From Pseudomonadota bacterium (GTDB lineage: Bacteria; Pseudomonadota; Alphaproteobacteria; Acetobacterales; Acetobacteraceae), in NCBI GenBank assembly GCA_021780935.1, contig JAJXXT010000011.1, positions 1-53,486 on the forward strand: a stretch of 53,486 bases of DNA, given 5' to 3'. This document shows, in pieces, positions 35,896-44,115 of the stretch. Each line of letters begins with the position of its first letter. Position 1 is the stretch's first letter. The notes under the pieces were generated by a model. The model worked only from the letters and a program-made list of their open reading frames with translations, had not been told where the DNA came from and did not search any database. Position numbers and translations under genes: made by a program.

Positions 35896-36483
35896 ATGAG
35901 GCGTCGGCTCCTGGTAGGCGGCGGTGTCGTCGCCGCCGCCGCCGTCATTGCTGGCGGCGAGTATCTCATGATCACGCGCAACCAAGTGCCGTCGCCGCTT
36001 GCCGGCGGCATCGGCGGCACGTTCACGCTCGTCGACGACAACGGCAAACCGTTCACCAGGCGGGATCTGCTGGGCAAGCCCGCGATCATCTATTTTGGCT
36101 ACACGTTCTGCCCGGATGTCTGCCCGACGACGCTGACCCATATCAGCGCCTGGTTGCACGCGCTCGGTCCGGCGGCGGCGAGGCTGCGTGCGGTGTTCGT
36201 GACGATCGACCCCGCGCGCGACACGCCCTCGGTGATGAAGTCCTATCTCTCGCATTTCGACCCGACCATCATCGGCCTCACCGGCACACCGGCGCAGATC
36301 GCCACGATCGCCCGCGACTACAAGGTCTATTACAAGAAGGTGCCGACCCCGGGCGGCTACACCATGGACCATTCGTCGTTCATCTACCTGATGACAGCCA
36401 AGGGCCAGCTCGCGACCCTGATCAACTACGGCGAGCCCGACACCAAGGCGATGGCGGCGATACGGGCGTTGCTGCGGGGCTAG
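35896..36483 (+). CDS. SCO1/SenC family copper-chaperone/thioredoxin-like protein
   Basis: 195 residues: positively charged N-terminus and a single transmembrane anchor (about 5-25), then a periplasmic thioredoxin fold with the CxxxC copper motif (Cys72, Cys76 in FCPDVCP) and the conserved third ligand His159 (MDHSSF). The family delivers copper to, or reduces, the CuA site of cytochrome oxidase. ATG 35896 is preferred over GTG 35866 because it starts directly at the anchor. No oxidase genes are adjacent. Confidence 0.9.
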   Translation: MRRRLLVGGGVVAAAAVIAGGEYLMITRNQVPSPLAGGIGGTFTLVDDNGKPFTRRDLLGKPAIIYFGYTFCPDVCPTTLTHISAWLHALGPAAARLRAVFVTIDPARDTPSVMKSYLSHFDPTIIGLTGTPAQIATIARDYKVYYKKVPTPGGYTMDHSSFIYLMTAKGQLATLINYGEPDTKAMAAIRALLRG

Positions 36484-36536
36484 CCGCGGCGGAGGGGCCC
36501 AGGCCGGTGGATGTAATTTTGGGGGGAGCGAGCGGG

Positions 36537-37154
36537 ATGAGTGATTCCGGCATCGAGCGGTGGGACCGGCGGTTCGCGCAGCCGGATTACGTGTTCGGCA
36601 AGGAACCCAACGCGTTTCTGATGCGACAGAAAGAGCTGCTGCTGCGTTGCCGGACGGCGCTGGCGGTGGCCGACGGCGAGGGGCGGAACGGTGTGTGGAT
36701 GGCTGGGCTCGGGCTGCGTGTTACCGCCGTCGAGGGTTCGCGCGTGGGCCAGGAGAAGGCCATGCGCCTCGCGGCGAAGCGCGGCGTCTCGCTCGATTTT
36801 GTGCTGGCGGACCTCGCATCATGGGCCTGGCCCGCGGCGGCGTTCGACGCCGTGGTGGGGATTTTCATCCAGTTCGCGGACCCGGCGCTGCGCACCCGCA
36901 TGTTCGCCGGCATGCGCGGCGCGCTGAAGCCCGGGGGCCTGCTGCTGCTCGAGGGCTACCGGCCGGAACAGATCGGCTACGCAACGGGCGGGCCGCGCGT
37001 GCCGGAGAATCTCTACACCGAGCCGATGCTGCGTGAGGCTTTCCATGATCTGACGATCGAACAGCTCGTGGCCTACGACGCGCCGATCGAGGAAGGCTCG
37101 GGCCATGCCGGGATGTCGGCGCTGATCGACCTGGTGGCGCGCGCGCCGGGTTGA
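36537..37154 (+). CDS. class I SAM-dependent methyltransferase
   Basis: 205 residues. Motif I is ALAVADGEGRNGVWMAGLG (SAM-binding loop, slightly divergent from ExGxG), acidic residue after strand 2 in VTAVEGS, and DAVVGIFIQF after motif II. This resembles the short TehB/thiopurine-like methyltransferases seen in many proteobacteria. The ATG at 36537 follows a GGGGGGAG purine run. The substrate is unknown. Confidence 0.82.
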   Translation: MSDSGIERWDRRFAQPDYVFGKEPNAFLMRQKELLLRCRTALAVADGEGRNGVWMAGLGLRVTAVEGSRVGQEKAMRLAAKRGVSLDFVLADLASWAWPAAAFDAVVGIFIQFADPALRTRMFAGMRGALKPGGLLLLEGYRPEQIGYATGGPRVPENLYTEPMLREAFHDLTIEQLVAYDAPIEEGSGHAGMSALIDLVARAPG

Positions 37155-37236
37155 GCCGCAGGAGCGGTTCCGCGGCCGTGCCTTGGGACGCCGTTTACCA
37201 AACTGGCAGAACTGTCCGGCATGATTGCACCCGATC

Positions 37237-38694
37237 ATGTCATCGCACCTTCCCCGCGCGCACGCTGCGCATGGCGCCGACCCGCTGGTCCTGCTGGAGG
37301 CCGGCGAGCCGGAGGCGGCGCGTTTGGCGGCGCTGGGGGCGCTCGCGGGCGATCGCGCGCAACCGCTGGCCTGGCTGGTGCTGGCGCGAGCGGGACAGGC
37401 GCTGGGGAGGCACGAGGAGGCCGCGCAGGCATTCGGGCACGTCGATGCGCTATGGCCGGGGCGTGCCCCGATCCTGCTCGCCCGCGGGCAGTGCCTGGCC
37501 GAGGCCGACCGCCTGCTCGAAGCGGAGGCATGCCTGCGCCGCGCCCTGGCGCTGGCCCCGGACGCTGCGGCGCACGCCAATCTCGGCGCGGTGCTGGCGC
37601 GGCTCGAACGGGCGGAGGAAGCATGCCTGCATCTGCGCGCGGCCCTGGCCATCACCCCCGATCTCGTCGCCGCGCATCGCAACCTCGCGGCGCTGCTCGC
37701 CGGCACGGCGCCAGAGGCGGCGCAAGCGCATCGCGACGCCGCCTATCGTACCCGGCCTGTGCTGGTTCGCGCGGCGGCACGGCCACGGCGGCGCGTGCTG
37801 GTCCTGGCCACGGCCAAGGCGGGCAATGTTCCGCTGCGGCATCTGTTGCTGGCGGGCGAGAACACCGTCGTTGAATGGTACATGGAATATGCCACCCGGC
37901 ATGACGCGCCGCCCGACTGCGACGTGGCGTTCAACGCGATGGGAGACCCCGACCTCGCGCCACCGGTGCCGGCGCCGGTGCGCGACTGGCTGGCGGCGCG
38001 AGGCATGCGGTTGCTGAACACCCCCGAGGCGGTGGCGCGCACGCGACGTGACCTCCTGCCGGCGCTGCTGGTGGGGATCGAGGGCATCGTGGTGCCCCCG
38101 GTGCTGCGCCATCATGCGGCGGCGGGGCCGGTGGGGGCGGCGGCGGCACGCGCCGGGCTCGCCTTCCCGCTGCTGGCCCGCCCGTTTGCCTCGCACGGCG
38201 GCGAGGGCGTGCGCCTTGTCCACGCCCCTCAGGCCCTGACCGAGGGTGACGCATATCTGACGGCGTTCATCGACTATGCCAGCCAGGACGGGTGGTTTCG
38301 CAAATACCGCGCGATCTTTGTCGCGGGCGCGGTCCACCCCTATCATCTCGCGATCTCGCGCCACTGGCTGGTGCATTACTGGACCGCCGGCATGGACGCT
38401 GATGCGACGCGCCGGGCGGAGGAGCAGCGCTTCCTCACGGCCCCCGAGGCAGCGCTGGGCACACCCGCCTGGCGCGCGCTGGCGGCGATCGGGCACCGTC
38501 TCGGCCTCGACTACGGCGGGATCGACTTCTCGGTGCTGCCGGACGGGCGCCTGGTGGTGTTCGAAGCGAACGCGCCGATGCTGGTGCACCCGGAGCGTAC
38601 GGCGATGTTTTCGTATCGCAACGAAATGGTCGCGCGCATCGGCGACGCGTTCGCCACCCTGCTCGACGGGGCGGCGGGATCGTCCTGCCGCTAG
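37237..38694 (+). CDS. TPR-repeat protein fused to an ATP-grasp-like domain
   Basis: 485 residues. Residues about 15-160 form tetratricopeptide-type helical repeats (AWLVLARAGQALGRHEEAAQAFG, LLARGQCLAEADRLLEAEACLRRAL, AHANLGAVLARLERAEEACLHLRAAL). From about 170 a second domain starts (RRRVLVLATAKAGNVPLRHLL) and ends with an ATP-grasp-like metal/ATP site at about 425-448 (DYGGIDFSVLPDGRLVVFEANAPM; Asp, Glu, Asn). Such enzymes ligate a carboxylate to an amine or thiol. TTG 37225 is an alternative start. Substrate unknown. Confidence 0.75.
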   Translation: MSSHLPRAHAAHGADPLVLLEAGEPEAARLAALGALAGDRAQPLAWLVLARAGQALGRHEEAAQAFGHVDALWPGRAPILLARGQCLAEADRLLEAEACLRRALALAPDAAAHANLGAVLARLERAEEACLHLRAALAITPDLVAAHRNLAALLAGTAPEAAQAHRDAAYRTRPVLVRAAARPRRRVLVLATAKAGNVPLRHLLLAGENTVVEWYMEYATRHDAPPDCDVAFNAMGDPDLAPPVPAPVRDWLAARGMRLLNTPEAVARTRRDLLPALLVGIEGIVVPPVLRHHAAAGPVGAAAARAGLAFPLLARPFASHGGEGVRLVHAPQALTEGDAYLTAFIDYASQDGWFRKYRAIFVAGAVHPYHLAISRHWLVHYWTAGMDADATRRAEEQRFLTAPEAALGTPAWRALAAIGHRLGLDYGGIDFSVLPDGRLVVFEANAPMLVHPERTAMFSYRNEMVARIGDAFATLLDGAAGSSCR

Positions 38695-38846
38695 CGCTCC
38701 CGGGGACGAGGCCGGCGGTTACAACGACGCACGAACATCGCGGCATCACGGTGGCCTGGAGCGGAATTTCATCCGACCCGATGATTCCGCCCGGCCGGGT
38801 CCTGCGTTAGGATCACCGTGATGGACGCCAACCCCAGGGGAGCGCG

Positions 38847-39698
38847 ATGACGACAGACGCCGTTCCTGAACCTCATGCCGCCCGTGTCGCGATCGTCACC
38901 GGCGGCGGGCGAGGGCTTGGCAGGGCGATGGTCCTGGGTTTGGTGCGGGCCGGAATTCATGTGGTGGCCACCGCCGCGCGCGAGGCCGCGGAGCTTGAGG
39001 CGCTGCTCGGCGATGTGGAGCGGATGGGGGTGGCCGGCCAGGTGCTGCCGATGCTCGCCGATGTCACGCGCGAGGCGGATGGCGAGGCCGTGGTGGCCGC
39101 GGCACTGGACCGGTTCGGACGCCTCGATATTCTGGTCAACAATGCCGGGCGCGGCATGAAGTTCGTCAGCCGGGATTTCATGACGCAGCCCGCACGGTTC
39201 TGGGAAGTCCCGCCCGAGACCTGGCGGATGGTGATGGATACCAACATCAACGGTCCGTTCCTGATGGCTCGCGCGGCGCTGGCGTGGATGCTGAAGGCGG
39301 GGTGGGGGCGGATCATCAATATCTCGATGAACCGCGAGACGATGCGCCGACCGGGGTTTTCACCCTACGGCCCGTCAAAAGCGGCGCTGGAATCGGAAAC
39401 CGCGATCTGGGCGCGAGACCTTGCCGGCACCGGGGTCACGGTGAACGCGCTGCTCCCGGGCGGGGCGACGGCAACCGGCATGATCCCGGATGGCGTGGCC
39501 GACGCGGTGCGCGACAAGCTGCTGGAGCCCACGATCGTCGTGCCACCGCTGCTGTGGCTGGTCTCCACCGCCGCGGACGGCGTGACGGGCAGGCGGGTGA
39601 CGGCGACGCGCTGGCCGGCGGATGGCGCCGATATCGGCGGCCTGCTGGACGCGATCGAGCCGGCGGGCTGCTGGGGCGCCGACGCGCGTCAGGCCTGA
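38847..39698 (+). CDS. short-chain dehydrogenase/reductase
   Basis: A 283-residue SDR. Nucleotide-binding TGGGRGLGRAMV, NNAGRG, structural Asn in TNINGPFLM, catalytic Ser region INISMN and Tyr-Lys in YGPSKAALE (YxxxK). The product-release PGG region is GGATATGMIPD. It would oxidise or reduce an alcohol/ketone with NAD(P). The C-terminal GRRVTATRWPADG is seen in a group of uncharacterised SDRs. A CCCAGGGGAG-type ribosome site precedes the ATG. Confidence 0.88.
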   Translation: MTTDAVPEPHAARVAIVTGGGRGLGRAMVLGLVRAGIHVVATAAREAAELEALLGDVERMGVAGQVLPMLADVTREADGEAVVAAALDRFGRLDILVNNAGRGMKFVSRDFMTQPARFWEVPPETWRMVMDTNINGPFLMARAALAWMLKAGWGRIINISMNRETMRRPGFSPYGPSKAALESETAIWARDLAGTGVTVNALLPGGATATGMIPDGVADAVRDKLLEPTIVVPPLLWLVSTAADGVTGRRVTATRWPADGADIGGLLDAIEPAGCWGADARQA

Positions 39699-39997
39699 AC
39701 GGTTCCACCGGACCTCACCCCCGCCGCCGCTGGTTTCCAGCCGCCGCGAACGGAATCTCCTGAATTCGTGCGGTTCGCGCATGACGGCGGTGTCATCCAC
39801 CGGCATGCGCGGACCGCGCCCGCTGGAGATTTTCCGCGGCCGACCAAGGCTTCGGGCGCCGGCAATTTTTAACGCTCCCCGGCAGCAGGTTACGAAGCGG
39901 TGAAACACCACGAGCGGGCGGGTTGCGCCGCGCCGCACAAAAGCTTGCCGTAAGTCGGGGTCATTAGATCAGCCTCATTCCTTTCCAAGCCGAGGCC
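39699..39997. other. 299-bp intergenic region before the flavin operon
   Basis: No ORF or RNA gene recognised. A weak terminator-like arrangement is visible: GCGCCCG (39816-39822) and CGGGCGC (39853-39859) followed by TTTTT at 39866-39870, with a long loop, possibly for the SDR transcript. The last 60 bp are less GC-rich (GTCATTAGATCAGCCTCATT) and probably hold the promoter of the FMN-binding gene. Confidence 0.35.
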
Positions 39998-40366
39998 ATG
40001 ACACGCTTCCGTACACGACTTCTCCTGGGCACCGCGCTCGCGGCCTGCCTCGCCGCCCCGCTGCCCGCGCTCGCGCAGTCGCACTACCGCGACGGCACGT
40101 TCCCCGGCCCGTCCTACAGCGCCTACTGGGGCCACGTGCAGGCGGAGGTGATGATCCACGGCGGCAAGATCGTCGAGGTCCGGATCCTGAAATATCCCTA
40201 CTCCCACTCCACCAGCCGCTACATCGCCTCGCGCGCTCTGCCCTACATGGAGCGCGAGGTGATCCGCAAACAGAGTGGACGCATCTACGGCGTCTCCGGC
40301 GCCACGCTCGACAGCCGTGCCTTCATCGCCTCCATCGATGGCGCGCTGCGCCAGGCCTCGCACTGA
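39998..40366 (+). CDS. exported FMN-binding domain protein
   Basis: 122 residues with a signal peptide ending LPALAQ and a single FMN_bind domain. The flavinylation motif SGAT (Ser100-Thr103 in GVSGATLDS) is near the C-terminus. In this family ApbE links FMN to the Thr through a phosphodiester bond. The protein is thus a small periplasmic one-flavin carrier, like the soluble part of NqrC/RnfG. Its stop overlaps the start of apbE (TGATG), so the modifying enzyme is made together with its substrate. Confidence 0.88.
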   Translation: MTRFRTRLLLGTALAACLAAPLPALAQSHYRDGTFPGPSYSAYWGHVQAEVMIHGGKIVEVRILKYPYSHSTSRYIASRALPYMEREVIRKQSGRIYGVSGATLDSRAFIASIDGALRQASH

Positions 40367-41106
40367 TGGACGCAACCCGTTTCCTCATGGGCATGGCGAT
40401 CACCGTCGATGTGCCGCACGGCACGCAGGCGGTGATCGAGGCTGCCTTTGCCCGCTTCGCCGGGATCGAGGAACGCTTCAGCCCGTATCGGCCGCAGAGC
40501 GAGGTGGTCCGCTTCAACGCGCTGCGCCTCGCCGACGGTGAGCCGAGCGCGGAGCTGCGTGAGGTGCTGGCGCTGGCCGAGCGGACGCGTCGGGAAACCG
40601 ACGGGTATTTCGACATCGCAAGGCCGGACGGGTTTCTCGACCCCTCCGGCATCGTGAAGGGCTGGGCGATCCGCGAGGTCGCCCGCCTGGTTGAGGCGCA
40701 CGGCTATGCCGACTATCTGGTGGATGCCGGCGGCGACATTCAGTGCCGCGGCAACGCGCCCGACGGCCAACCCTGGCACATCGGCATCCGCAACCCTTTC
40801 GATGCGATGCAGATCGTCAAGATCGTGGCCCCGCGCGACCAGGGTATCGCCACGTCCGGCACCTCCGCGCGCGGCCAGCACATCTATGATCCGCACGCGC
40901 CGGGGCGGCCGATCCGTGACGTGCTCAGCATCACGGTGATCGGGCCTGACGTTCTGGAAGCGGATCGTTTCGCCACTGCCGCCTTCGCCATGGGCGAGGA
41001 CGGTATCGCCTTCATCGAGGCGCAGCCGGGCCTCGAGGGCTACCTCATCGGCGCTGACGGCGTTGCCATCCAAACCACCGGCTTTCGGGAGTATGTCGTG
41101 TCATGA
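40366..41106 (+). CDS. apbE: FAD:protein FMN transferase ApbE
   Basis: 246 residues, shorter than most ApbE proteins (300-350) and lacking a signal peptide or lipobox. Family motifs remain: FSPYRPQSEVVRFN, LDPSGIVKGWAI, LVDAGGDIQCRGN, GIATSGTSARGQHI and the Mg-binding ADRFATAAFAMG. It transfers FMN from FAD to Thr in SGAT-type motifs; the FMN-binding protein next door is the obvious target. Without an export signal it may act in the cytosol or use an unrecognised route. Overlaps both neighbours. Confidence 0.92.
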   Translation: MDATRFLMGMAITVDVPHGTQAVIEAAFARFAGIEERFSPYRPQSEVVRFNALRLADGEPSAELREVLALAERTRRETDGYFDIARPDGFLDPSGIVKGWAIREVARLVEAHGYADYLVDAGGDIQCRGNAPDGQPWHIGIRNPFDAMQIVKIVAPRDQGIATSGTSARGQHIYDPHAPGRPIRDVLSITVIGPDVLEADRFATAAFAMGEDGIAFIEAQPGLEGYLIGADGVAIQTTGFREYVVS

Positions 41107-42683
41107 CGCGCGTAGCTGACGTTACGGCAAAGTCTGAAGCGTCGAGGTCGAGCCTGATTCTCGCCATCATGCGGCCGGTCGATGCGTTGCTCAACCACAT
41201 CACCATGTACCGGCTGGTGCTGGCCTACACGGCTGGGCTGCTGCTGCTCGCCTTCCTGCTCGGCTTCGCACATCTGGTGCCGGTCGACCCCACCGCGCTC
41301 GCTTTTTCGGGAGTGGTGATCTTCGGCGCCTGCTGGCTCACCAACCGCCTCTTCGCGGCCGTGCTGCGGGTGCCCGCCAACACCGAGTCCTACGCCATCA
41401 CGGCGGTGATCCTGGTGCTGCTGTTCTCGCCGGTGACCGCGAAGAACGGTGCCGGCATCGCGGCCCTGGTGGTCGCCTCGGTCGTCGCCATCGCCTCCAA
41501 GTTCCTCATCGCCCCGGGCCGCAAGCACATCTTCAACCCGGTCGCCGCGGGTGCGGTCGCCGCCGGCGTGCTGCTCGGCCACCCGCCGACCTGGTGGGCC
41601 GGCGGCAACCTCGTGCTGCTGCTGCCGGTGCTGCTCGGCGGGCTGCTGGTAGTGCGCAAGGTGCGCCAGTTCGACACCCTCGGCGTCTACATCCTGGCCA
41701 ATCTCGTCGTCACCCTCGCAACGACGCCGCTTTCGATGATGTCGATGGCGCTGTCGCAGACCTTCCTCTATTCGCCGCTGCTGTTCGCCGGCTTCGCGAT
41801 GCTGACCGAGCCGCTGACGGCGGCCCATGGCAAGCGTTCGCGCCTAGTCTTCGGGGCCATCATCGGCGCCGTTTCGTCGAGCAGCTTCCACATCGGCTCG
41901 TTCTACCCGACGCCGGAGATGGCGTTCCTCGCCGGCAACCTCTTCGCCTGGGCCGCGGCGCCGAAGGGCCGCTTCCGCCTCACCCTGCTGCGCATCGAGA
42001 AAATGGCTTCAGGCTGCTACGATTTCGTCTTCCAGCCCGATCGCCGGCTGGCCTTCGAGGCCGGGCAGTATATCGACTGGACGCTCGACGTGCCCGCGCC
42101 CGACAATCGGGGCAACCGCCGCACCTTCACCATCGCCTCCGCGCCCGGTGAGCGGGAATTGCGGCTGGGCGTGAAATTCCCCGACGAGCCCAGCGCCTTC
42201 AAGCGTACACTGGCCGCGCTGCGACCGGGCGACGTGGTTTATGCCTCGCATATCGCCGGGCATTTCACCCTGCCGCGCAACCCAGACAGAAAGCTTGCCT
42301 TCATCGCGGGTGGCATCGGTGTCACGCCATTCCGCTCCATGGTCGAGGAAATGCTGCGCCGCGGCGAGCCACGCGACCTCGTCATGCTCTACGGCAACAA
42401 CCGGCTGGCGGACATCGCCTATGCGGAGCTGTTCCAGGAGGCGGCAAAAAAAATCGGCATGCACACGGTCTATGCCGTCGCCGAGCCGGAGGAGGAGGGC
42501 TACGACATCCACCAGGGCTTTATCGACGAGACGCTGATCCGTCGGGAGATTCCGGACTGGCAAGAGCGCACGTTCTTCATCTCCGGCCCACGCGGGATGG
42601 TCGTGCGGTTCGAACACGCGCTGCGCGCCATGGGCGTCCCGCGCAACCGCATCAAGACGGATTTCTTCCCCGGCTTCGCCTGA
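41103..42683 (+). CDS. membrane RnfD/NqrB-like domain fused to ferredoxin-NADP reductase-like domain
   Basis: 526 residues. Residues about 20-285 hold some 8-10 transmembrane helices with RnfD/NqrB-like segments (HIFNPVAAGAVAAGVLLG; FAGFAMLTEPLTAAHGKRSR; VFGAIIGAVSSS). No SGAT flavinylation motif is present in this part. Residues about 290-526 form a cytosolic flavoreductase: FAD-binding RRTFTIAS, and NAD(P)-binding AGGIGVTPFRSM, MLYGNN and C-terminal FISGPRGMV. Inference: electrons from NAD(P)H pass through FAD and the membrane to the periplasmic FMN protein encoded two genes upstream. ATGA overlap with apbE. Confidence 0.87.
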   Translation: MTRVADVTAKSEASRSSLILAIMRPVDALLNHITMYRLVLAYTAGLLLLAFLLGFAHLVPVDPTALAFSGVVIFGACWLTNRLFAAVLRVPANTESYAITAVILVLLFSPVTAKNGAGIAALVVASVVAIASKFLIAPGRKHIFNPVAAGAVAAGVLLGHPPTWWAGGNLVLLLPVLLGGLLVVRKVRQFDTLGVYILANLVVTLATTPLSMMSMALSQTFLYSPLLFAGFAMLTEPLTAAHGKRSRLVFGAIIGAVSSSSFHIGSFYPTPEMAFLAGNLFAWAAAPKGRFRLTLLRIEKMASGCYDFVFQPDRRLAFEAGQYIDWTLDVPAPDNRGNRRTFTIASAPGERELRLGVKFPDEPSAFKRTLAALRPGDVVYASHIAGHFTLPRNPDRKLAFIAGGIGVTPFRSMVEEMLRRGEPRDLVMLYGNNRLADIAYAELFQEAAKKIGMHTVYAVAEPEEEGYDIHQGFIDETLIRREIPDWQERTFFISGPRGMVVRFEHALRAMGVPRNRIKTDFFPGFA

Positions 42684-42885
42684 TTTTTTCCCGCGTTGCC
42701 TGCCCGCGTCGCGCGAGTGCCGCCGTATCCGTCACCTCGCGTGGCGGACGCGGCGGGATGCGATCTCGCCCGAGGTGCCGGCGGACCGGCTGCCGCCATG
42801 CACCCCAGACCTCTCGGCTGCGACGGTTGCCGCTCCCGCCACGCCATTCTATCACCATGGCCCAAACAATGGGACGCCAGGAACC

Positions 42886-44112
42886 ATGACCAACCCGCCG
42901 CCCAATCCCCCGAGGGCCAATCCCCCGCGAGGGCGCCTGTTCTTCGCCAATCCAGGCCCGACCAACATCCCAGACTCCATCCTTCGCGCCATGCAGCACG
43001 CGACGGTGGACTTCATGTCCGAGGACTTCCTTCGGGTTTACGATGCGTGCTCCGTCGGGTTGAAGCGGGTCCTGCAGACCCGGCAGCATCTGTTCTACTA
43101 CACCGGCTCCGGCCACGCGGCGTGGGAAGCCTCGCTCGTCAACCTCTTCTCCGCCGGCGACAAGCTGCTCATCGTCGAGAGCGGCTATTTTTCCGACCAT
43201 TGGGCGAAGATGGCCCAGGGCCTCGGCCTGGTGGTCGAGCCGGTGGCGGCGGATTGGCGCCGCGGCGTCGATCTCGCTGCCGTGCGCGCCGCGCTGGCCG
43301 CCGACACAGCGCACAGCATCAAGGGAATCTGCGTCGTCCACAACGAGACCGCGACCGGCGCCACCCTGCCGCTCGCCGAGTTCCGCAAGGCGCTGGACGA
43401 GACGCGGCACCCGGCGCTGTTCCTCGTGGACACGATTTCCTCGCTCGGCTCGATCGAGTTCCGCATGGATGCCTGGGGCGTCGATTGCGTCGTCGGCGGC
43501 TCGCAGAAGGGCCTGATGCTCACCACCGGCCTGTCCTTCACCGGCGTCTCCGAAAAGGCGATGGCGGCGCACAAGACCTCGACGCTGCCCAAGCATTATT
43601 TCAACTGGAGCCTGATGCTGGAGCGTCGGCACAAGAGCTTCATCGGCACCGTGCCGATCAGCTTCTTCTACGGGCTGGAGGAGGCGCTGCGCCTGATCGA
43701 GGAGGAAACGCTCGAGGGTGTCTGGGCGCGCCACAACCGCCTCGCCGAGGCGACGCGCCGCGCGGTGCGCCACTGGTCCGGCAACAACGGCCCGACGCTG
43801 TTCACCACCAACCCCGCGCGGCTTTCGGACTCGGTCACCGCCGTCAAAATGCCGGAGGGCCACGACGCCGAGGCGGTTCGCCGCACCGCCTATGAGCGCT
43901 TCCGCGTTTCGCTCGGCGGTGGGCTCGGCCCGCTCGGCGGGCAGGTGTTCCGCATCGGCCATCTCGGCGACCTCAACGAGCCGATGATCCTCGGCACGCT
44001 CGCGGCGGTGGAGATGTCGCTCGCCGCCAACGGTGTTCCGCACAGCGCCGGCGGCATCAATGCGGCGATGAGCTTCCTCGCCGAGACCCAGCCGGTCGCG
44101 AAGGCGGCCTGA
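42886..44112 (+). CDS. serine-glyoxylate/alanine-glyoxylate aminotransferase family protein
   Basis: 408 residues from ATG 42886 (in-frame upstream residues are low-complexity). Class V PLP aminotransferase: FANPGPTNIPDSILRAM, YTGSGHAAWEASLVNLF, VVHNETATGA, FLVDTISSLGS and the Schiff-base Lys in VGGSQKGLM. The C-terminal RIGHLGDLNEP is diagnostic for the SGAT/AGXT group. It likely transfers amino groups between serine or alanine and glyoxylate, linking to the glyoxylate genes at 26-27 kb. An M20 hydrolase gene follows by 3 bp. Confidence 0.87.
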   Translation: MTNPPPNPPRANPPRGRLFFANPGPTNIPDSILRAMQHATVDFMSEDFLRVYDACSVGLKRVLQTRQHLFYYTGSGHAAWEASLVNLFSAGDKLLIVESGYFSDHWAKMAQGLGLVVEPVAADWRRGVDLAAVRAALAADTAHSIKGICVVHNETATGATLPLAEFRKALDETRHPALFLVDTISSLGSIEFRMDAWGVDCVVGGSQKGLMLTTGLSFTGVSEKAMAAHKTSTLPKHYFNWSLMLERRHKSFIGTVPISFFYGLEEALRLIEEETLEGVWARHNRLAEATRRAVRHWSGNNGPTLFTTNPARLSDSVTAVKMPEGHDAEAVRRTAYERFRVSLGGGLGPLGGQVFRIGHLGDLNEPMILGTLAAVEMSLAANGVPHSAGGINAAMSFLAETQPVAKAA

Positions 44113-44115
44113 GGC

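Noticed and set aside
40366..41106. Reading apbE as a lipoprotein
   Set aside because: No N-terminal signal or lipobox Cys is present in the frame, and its start overlaps the previous stop, leaving no room for one.
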